Below, piece by piece: positions 58,701 through 64,000 of a stretch of DNA of 64,000 nucleotides (position 1 is the stretch's first letter; every line of letters begins with the position of its first letter). The position numbers were made by a program, and so were the translations under genes. Source of the DNA: Glandiceps talaboti (taxonomy: Eukaryota > Hemichordata > Enteropneusta > Spengelidae). The notes under the pieces are model-generated. The model had not been told where the DNA came from, ran no database searches, and saw only the letters and a program-made list of their open reading frames with translations. Location: the NCBI RefSeq assembly GCF_964340395.1, contig NC_135556.1, forward strand, positions 22,955,723-23,019,722, in the 5' to 3' direction.

Positions 58701-60971
58701 TTTTCCACCATTATCCACAGCACACAGATTACCGGTTCTCCTTGTAGCATCAGAAGTTGAACACTAAATATCTGGCAGATTACAAACTGATTGTAACAAT
58801 GTAAGAGGACAAACGTCTGAACTTCAGAATCACTGTCTACGTTATACAATGCTTGACTGTAATCTCCCGATCCATCAGCACCCATTTCACTACTAGAGAA
58901 GTGCAACCAATACAGGTACCCCTTAAGTAGAATCATACTAATATACATTTCCTCACCTGTGTTCTCTGGTTTCTCAAAAACACAAGCAACCAACGATTGA
59001 GTATTTTCATAGAAAGAAACAACTGGCAACTGGTATACACAAAACTACGACAACGATGATGACGACGAGAGGGCAACAACGTCTCTATACATCCACCTGT
59101 GAGACATGCTGTCTGCAACTGTACGCTGACAGGAAACCCAGCTTGACTTCAGCTGCTGATTAATTGGCTAAAGCCAAGACAAGATTAATGTCCCAGTATC
59201 AGACTTTTCAGTGTTCGGTTTCAGGTTCATGATCGTAAAAATGTCAAGTATGCGCCTGGTGAGTGCTAAGTGCTAAAACCTGAATGACTGTGAAGTACTA
59301 GTATAGCCACAGTTAGCTGAAACATTTCACAGAAAACAAAATATTCTATAGATTACTCCGGATTGAGATCAACAAAAAATGTGACTGCCCAAGGTTGAAA
59401 ATTACCCAAAATAATCACTCGTTAGAATCGGATCTGTGTTTAGAATTGGCCAAGATTTTGTTTATGTCCATGGTTCAATAGAGTGGTTTGACTAACTATA
59501 GCCCTGGCCTATTAAAGTATCCCTATTACACATATATACCTCCTGGGGGTTGCACACATTAAACACTCACAAACTATTTCATGGAATTTTACATGCAACT
59601 GTCTTTATTTAATTAACTTTCTGTATATAGAATGGAATTATTTTTCATCACCTGCAAATTTTGAGAAGCAAATATACGTGTAGTTGGTTTCTGGTACAAT
59701 TGTTTTTGTATACTTTAAGAGCATTATTCTGTACTCCCCACTGCTACGATACTATGAATGACCCCCTCCCCCCCCCTCCACCACAGCATCACACCCTCTC
59801 GAACACACCACAGGCAGAGAACAGACAGTATTAAACCTGTGGACCATTTGGAAAGATAACAATATCTGTAACTTCCTTTCACAACCTTTGTTTACTTTCA
59901 TGTTTACTTCTTCATGTAGTATCTTACAATTCTTGAAGAAACACCGAGTTATTTTAAATTTAGAATTGGAAGTTGTACCAAGTACACCTCATTATAAAGT
60001 TCAAATCATTTAGTTCCAGGGACATGTCTCCATTAATAACACATTCATCTTTCAGACTCAAGTCTGTTTCTTCCATTGACCTTTGACCTGCTCCCACACT
60101 GGAGACAAATTTTCAGGAAGTGGCAGCAGCATGATGGATAAATCACTACATCAGAGTGGAAAGGTCAACCTGGAACTAATTGGCAACCTTTTGAAACTTT
60201 GTAATCTTTCCTGAGTTGATTTAAAACAGAGCATAATTTGGACTGGTGGATGAAAACAAATGTATTATGGAATTTAGAGAGGTCAACTGGAAACTAATAT
60301 CAGGCAATGTCATACCTATGCAAATCACAATCATGTATGGTGTAATACACTAAAATAGGTGTATACATTGGCAAAAATTTTCAGATCAACTGTTCAAAGT
60401 CTACAACTGAAATCAACACAACATGTTTATTTAACCCTGCATTTGCTCTGTATATCACCTGTGTTATCAGAACAATTTAATTTTTTTTTTATAATTGAAA
60501 CATATACTGCAGTCGAGAGATCATCATCATTCACACAGAAATATGGCAAGGTCTTCAATAAATCAGGAAGTCCCAAACATTCTTTCATGTCTATTTGAAG
60601 ACTTTATATGCCAATAAAAAATGTATAGAACTGATTTACAGACAGCCCTAGTACCATGATGCAATGTGGTTGACCTCTGCCTAGAGGTATAAATGTATAC
60701 AGGTCGTGTTGATGTGTGTTTACAGTTTCCTTTACATTTCCTTACAAACATCCTGGCTAGAGTTACTATTTAAGTGAAGTTGTCAGAATAATTAGTACAT
60801 AAGCTTTAAATAGAACATAAATTGACTGAATATAAAAGGTCCAATTTTTTCTTCAATGCCAGCAGGTATAACGAGAATGTGTGATTTGTAAGCATACAGG
60901 TTACAATATGCAAATGTAGATTTAGAAGTTAATATCTCAAATTATTATTGGTTAAAAAGAAATATGGTGTT

Positions 60972-61100
60972 GATGGTGGTGGTGGTGGTGGTGGTGGTGG
61001 TGGTAGTGGGGGAGCAAGATGGTGGTGGTGGGGGGGGGAGCGAGATGGTAGGGGTGGTGGGAGGAATGAGATGGTGGGGGAGTGAGATGGTGGTGGTACG
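60972..61100. repeat. GGT/GGG-rich trinucleotide repeat
   Basis: A GGT tract followed by imperfect GAGATGGTGG units. Antisense Pro/His-rich open frames are by-products. Confidence 0.9.
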
Positions 61101-63723
61101 TAGAGTAGCAAGTGACCTTAATTAATGAAAGTGATGACAAGTGGGCCTATAATAACACAAATCATCTTTGTTTATGGCTTATCTGACCTGATAAGATGAA
61201 AGCTACCAGATAACGTTTTTTTTTTCATTGACCATCCCCGTTGGCTTAGGCTCTCTGCCCACAAATGACAAAGCTGACCTGACAAGGTATGGTGTCTTCT
61301 CCTCGCTGGACATGATTATGCTGATTCCCTCTCTACTTCAGCAAACACAATTGTATCCATTTCAATACAGCTACATGTTTTTTTACAGAACATCAGAAAA
61401 AAAAACGTGTATTGTTCTATTGATTCCTTCTCAAGCCAGAACTAATAAATAAGTTCAGAAGTTCATCCAAATATACAACCTTGGATCTGAAAAGGGTCTG
61501 AAAAGATATTGTACAATGAAGTGATTGGACTTGTCGCGTGGTTATGTTGGTTGATAGTGACTGACATTAAGATTCTGTGGTGGATTCACCTTCCCAGCAC
61601 ATGGAATGCTACCCCCTTCAGATGAAGAATAATCTCCTATTTACCAAAATAAATATATTGCACTAAAGGCTGTAGGATCTCTGCATCAGTTCATTGGCCA
61701 CTGTCAAAAGGGATGGAATGTTTTTGAAGCAACCAAAGAGTGCCGAATCCTAATGGTTGGAATTTCTGCTGCAGGGATACTGGCCTAGCTATGTTAAATG
61801 TTTGCTAAGATAAAATAATGCCGGTCCCTTCTTGGGCATCTCAGACATGCAAATGAGTTGGCATAAATTATGCAAATATGGCACAAAGTTTCAGTAGTGT
61901 GAATGGGTTATAACTTACAGGCACATATACATGATGTATGTAGTGCTAAAAGGGAAACCTATAGTTGATTCAGTGGATGAACATATTTCAAACTCTAAAC
62001 ATCGAAAAGGATTCATATACAACATTGTGATGAAATGTGGTATAACGACAAATGATAACATGATTACTACAAGTGTTTCAAGTTTTGTACTTAAACGTTT
62101 GCAATTGAAACACTTGATGGCAACACTTTGTTTGCCCTATGGCACTACGTTGTCCCAACTCTGTCATGATCCGTCAGGCCTATAGCCACAAAACACATAG
62201 CCAGGCACTCGAGCTGAACGTTTACTGTTTAAAAGATCATCTCCATGTAGAAATAGTCCCTAACTAGGGTCAAAGGAACACTTGCATGGCCTCCAGAAAC
62301 AAATACCAAATAGACCGAATAGCACCACAAAGACACGACCAAAACATGCCAGTCTTTTGTCAGTACATGCCAAACCGATTCTTTTCAGCCTCCAAGTACA
62401 ATACATGCAATCTATTTATTTCACCCCTACTTGTTTGTCATGTGTGTTTTTGTGTGCCAAACATTTGCTTTCCCGATGACTTCCCTACTATGATACCAAT
62501 TCCCTTTCAACTGTGGACATGCCTATATTTATAGAATAATCCGTGAATTGACAAACACCTCAGTCCAGAAAATACCATAGCTAAACCAATGTTCTTAACT
62601 TAAATCCACCAGTTTGTATAACATTGAAATCTAATCGTTAAACTTGTATATTAGTAGTAAACATAACTTAAATACCAACACATCACTACAGCATGTGTAT
62701 TTCAAGTCGCTATGGAGAAGTTATTTCCTATCACGGTCAAAAACAAGGCTTTTAGAAATCCCTACTGGGTTGGCTTTGTCTGATAGAAAACCTTGAGAAT
62801 TCTATTTTGAACAATATGGATGATAAAACCATTCATTTTTCAATTCATATGACGGCTAAAGGTGTCTGTAAATGCCTCCTTTCCTATCGATCACAACATT
62901 GATACTACCTATGCTTGACTCTATGAGTACTTACTATATACAGTATATGCTTATTCAATAACTAGGAGAGACTGACCTCGTGAGTGCAAAGCAAAGTTAA
63001 TACTAGTAAGTTTAGCACCTCTTAATATGACTTTGATGGAGTGCAACACAAATAAAACGATTCTTCACCATCTTCCAAGGTTTCAGAGGGCACAGTAAAA
63101 ATTGATCACCCACTAAAAAGTTGAATCAAGATACTATATGCATGTCTCTAATACAATGTTAGGCAGTCTTCACTTCACCACAAACAGTTCACATGCATAC
63201 ACAACTCACCACATTTAACTATCTGTCCCCCACCCCTCCTTTTCCAGTGAGCACTTATATACATACTATAGGTGGTAACTGACATACTGCACTTTGTCAT
63301 AAAGTTGTAGTTTTCAGAGTAATCTAGTGCAAATACACCCCTTCTCCCTCAAAATAAGAAAACAATATCAACTACCAATTAACTCTCCGAAAATTTTCAT
63401 TCAATCATGTTAGGAATAAAACTAATCATTTGTAAGCTAATTTAAAAGACAAATGGCTAGAAGTGCCGTCTATGTTGAAATTTGGTCGACTTTGTCACTA
63501 CTTTAAGATGTCTCTGATGGTGCAGGAAAAGATTTTAAAAGTGTAAATCATCTGTACAGCCTATAAAATTCATTCAACCCCACTTTTTCAAGAGATTAAC
63601 TTTTATGTTGCCAAATATAGAAACTATCAGTCATTAATGGATTATGTCATTCTAAGAAGACAACTAGAAAACTTGGTGTTTCTTTAGTCAACCAAGAAAA
63701 GTTAAGAAAACAAACTAGAAGTA

Positions 63724-63724
63724 G

Positions 63725-63756
<32 letters not shown>

Positions 63757-63782
63757 ATTATTATTGTTGCTATTGTTGTTGA
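63724..63782. repeat. GTT trinucleotide microsatellite
   Basis: About 18 GTT/ATT units. Confidence 0.95.
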
Positions 63783-64000
63783 AAACAAGTACATGAAATA
63801 GATTGGTAAAGCATTACAGTATTGTCCTTATAATGGAGACATTATCTATCATGGAGACTTCATTAAATTATGACCTTTGAGCCTTTGGACCAGACTGTCA
63901 AAAATGCAAAAAATGTACCAAGTAGACAATAGATGTCATACCAATGTCATTGTGTGACATTTTTTAATGTGTTTTTTTGTGGATTTAAGGTCAAATTTTC

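Larger units (their letters stand above)
55756..64000. other. Shroom 5' flank or upstream intron; no supported gene
   Basis: 8.2 kb without a recognisable exon. It could be promoter sequence of the short Shroom form or intron of a longer PDZ isoform. I looked for the PDZ Gly-Phe-x-Leu-type signature on the minus strand and did not see it. Notable items are a 159-codon minus-strand open frame (58550-59029), a perfect DR1 element (60077-60089), G runs near 56608 and trinucleotide arrays near 60972 and 63724. Confidence 0.55.

Overview
This is a window of intron-rich, AT-rich nuclear DNA from an animal. Splice junctions follow GT-AG, genes are split by kilobase introns, and microsatellites and short tandem repeats are common. 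The three recognisable genes are WWC/KIBRA, dCMP deaminase and Shroom, which point to a bilaterian animal, most likely an invertebrate. The phylum cannot be read from the sequence. There is no prokaryotic, organellar or viral gene order, and no intact transposon gene was seen.

Layout. Positions 1-17894 appear to be the first intron of a minus-strand WWC-family gene. Only its first coding exon (17895-18022) lies in the window, and it encodes the first WW domain. A promoter of about 550 bp separates it from a plus-strand dCMP deaminase gene, DCTD, with five exons (18578-23533), complete at 209 residues. DCTD faces tail-to-tail a large minus-strand Shroom gene. Shroom has its stop at 28924 and exons up to a short candidate first exon at 55727-55755; the nine exons join in frame to 2,356 residues. 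The rest, to 64000, holds no exon I can support and is probably 5' flank of Shroom or an intron of a longer PDZ-containing isoform.

How the genes relate. WWC (Hippo signalling, cell polarity), DCTD (dUMP supply for dTTP synthesis) and Shroom (actin and Rho-kinase apical constriction) share no pathway. Only the WWC/DCTD head-to-head promoter suggests possible co-regulation. It carries an inverted CCAAT box, a palindromic CRE and an E2F-type site within 80 bp of the DCTD start codon.

Most notable observations: (1) the 3' end of Shroom exon 2, with its splice donor, is present in two further tandem copies in the following intron; (2) Shroom has a Ser-Asp-Pro repeat across its ASD1-like region and a 7-residue Ser-Pro repeat before ASD2; (3) a 37-bp minisatellite carrying Myb-like sites lies just before DCTD exon 4; (4) an apparently PDZ-less Shroom start exon is preceded by a tiny overlapping upstream ORF. 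I found no wholly new gene system.
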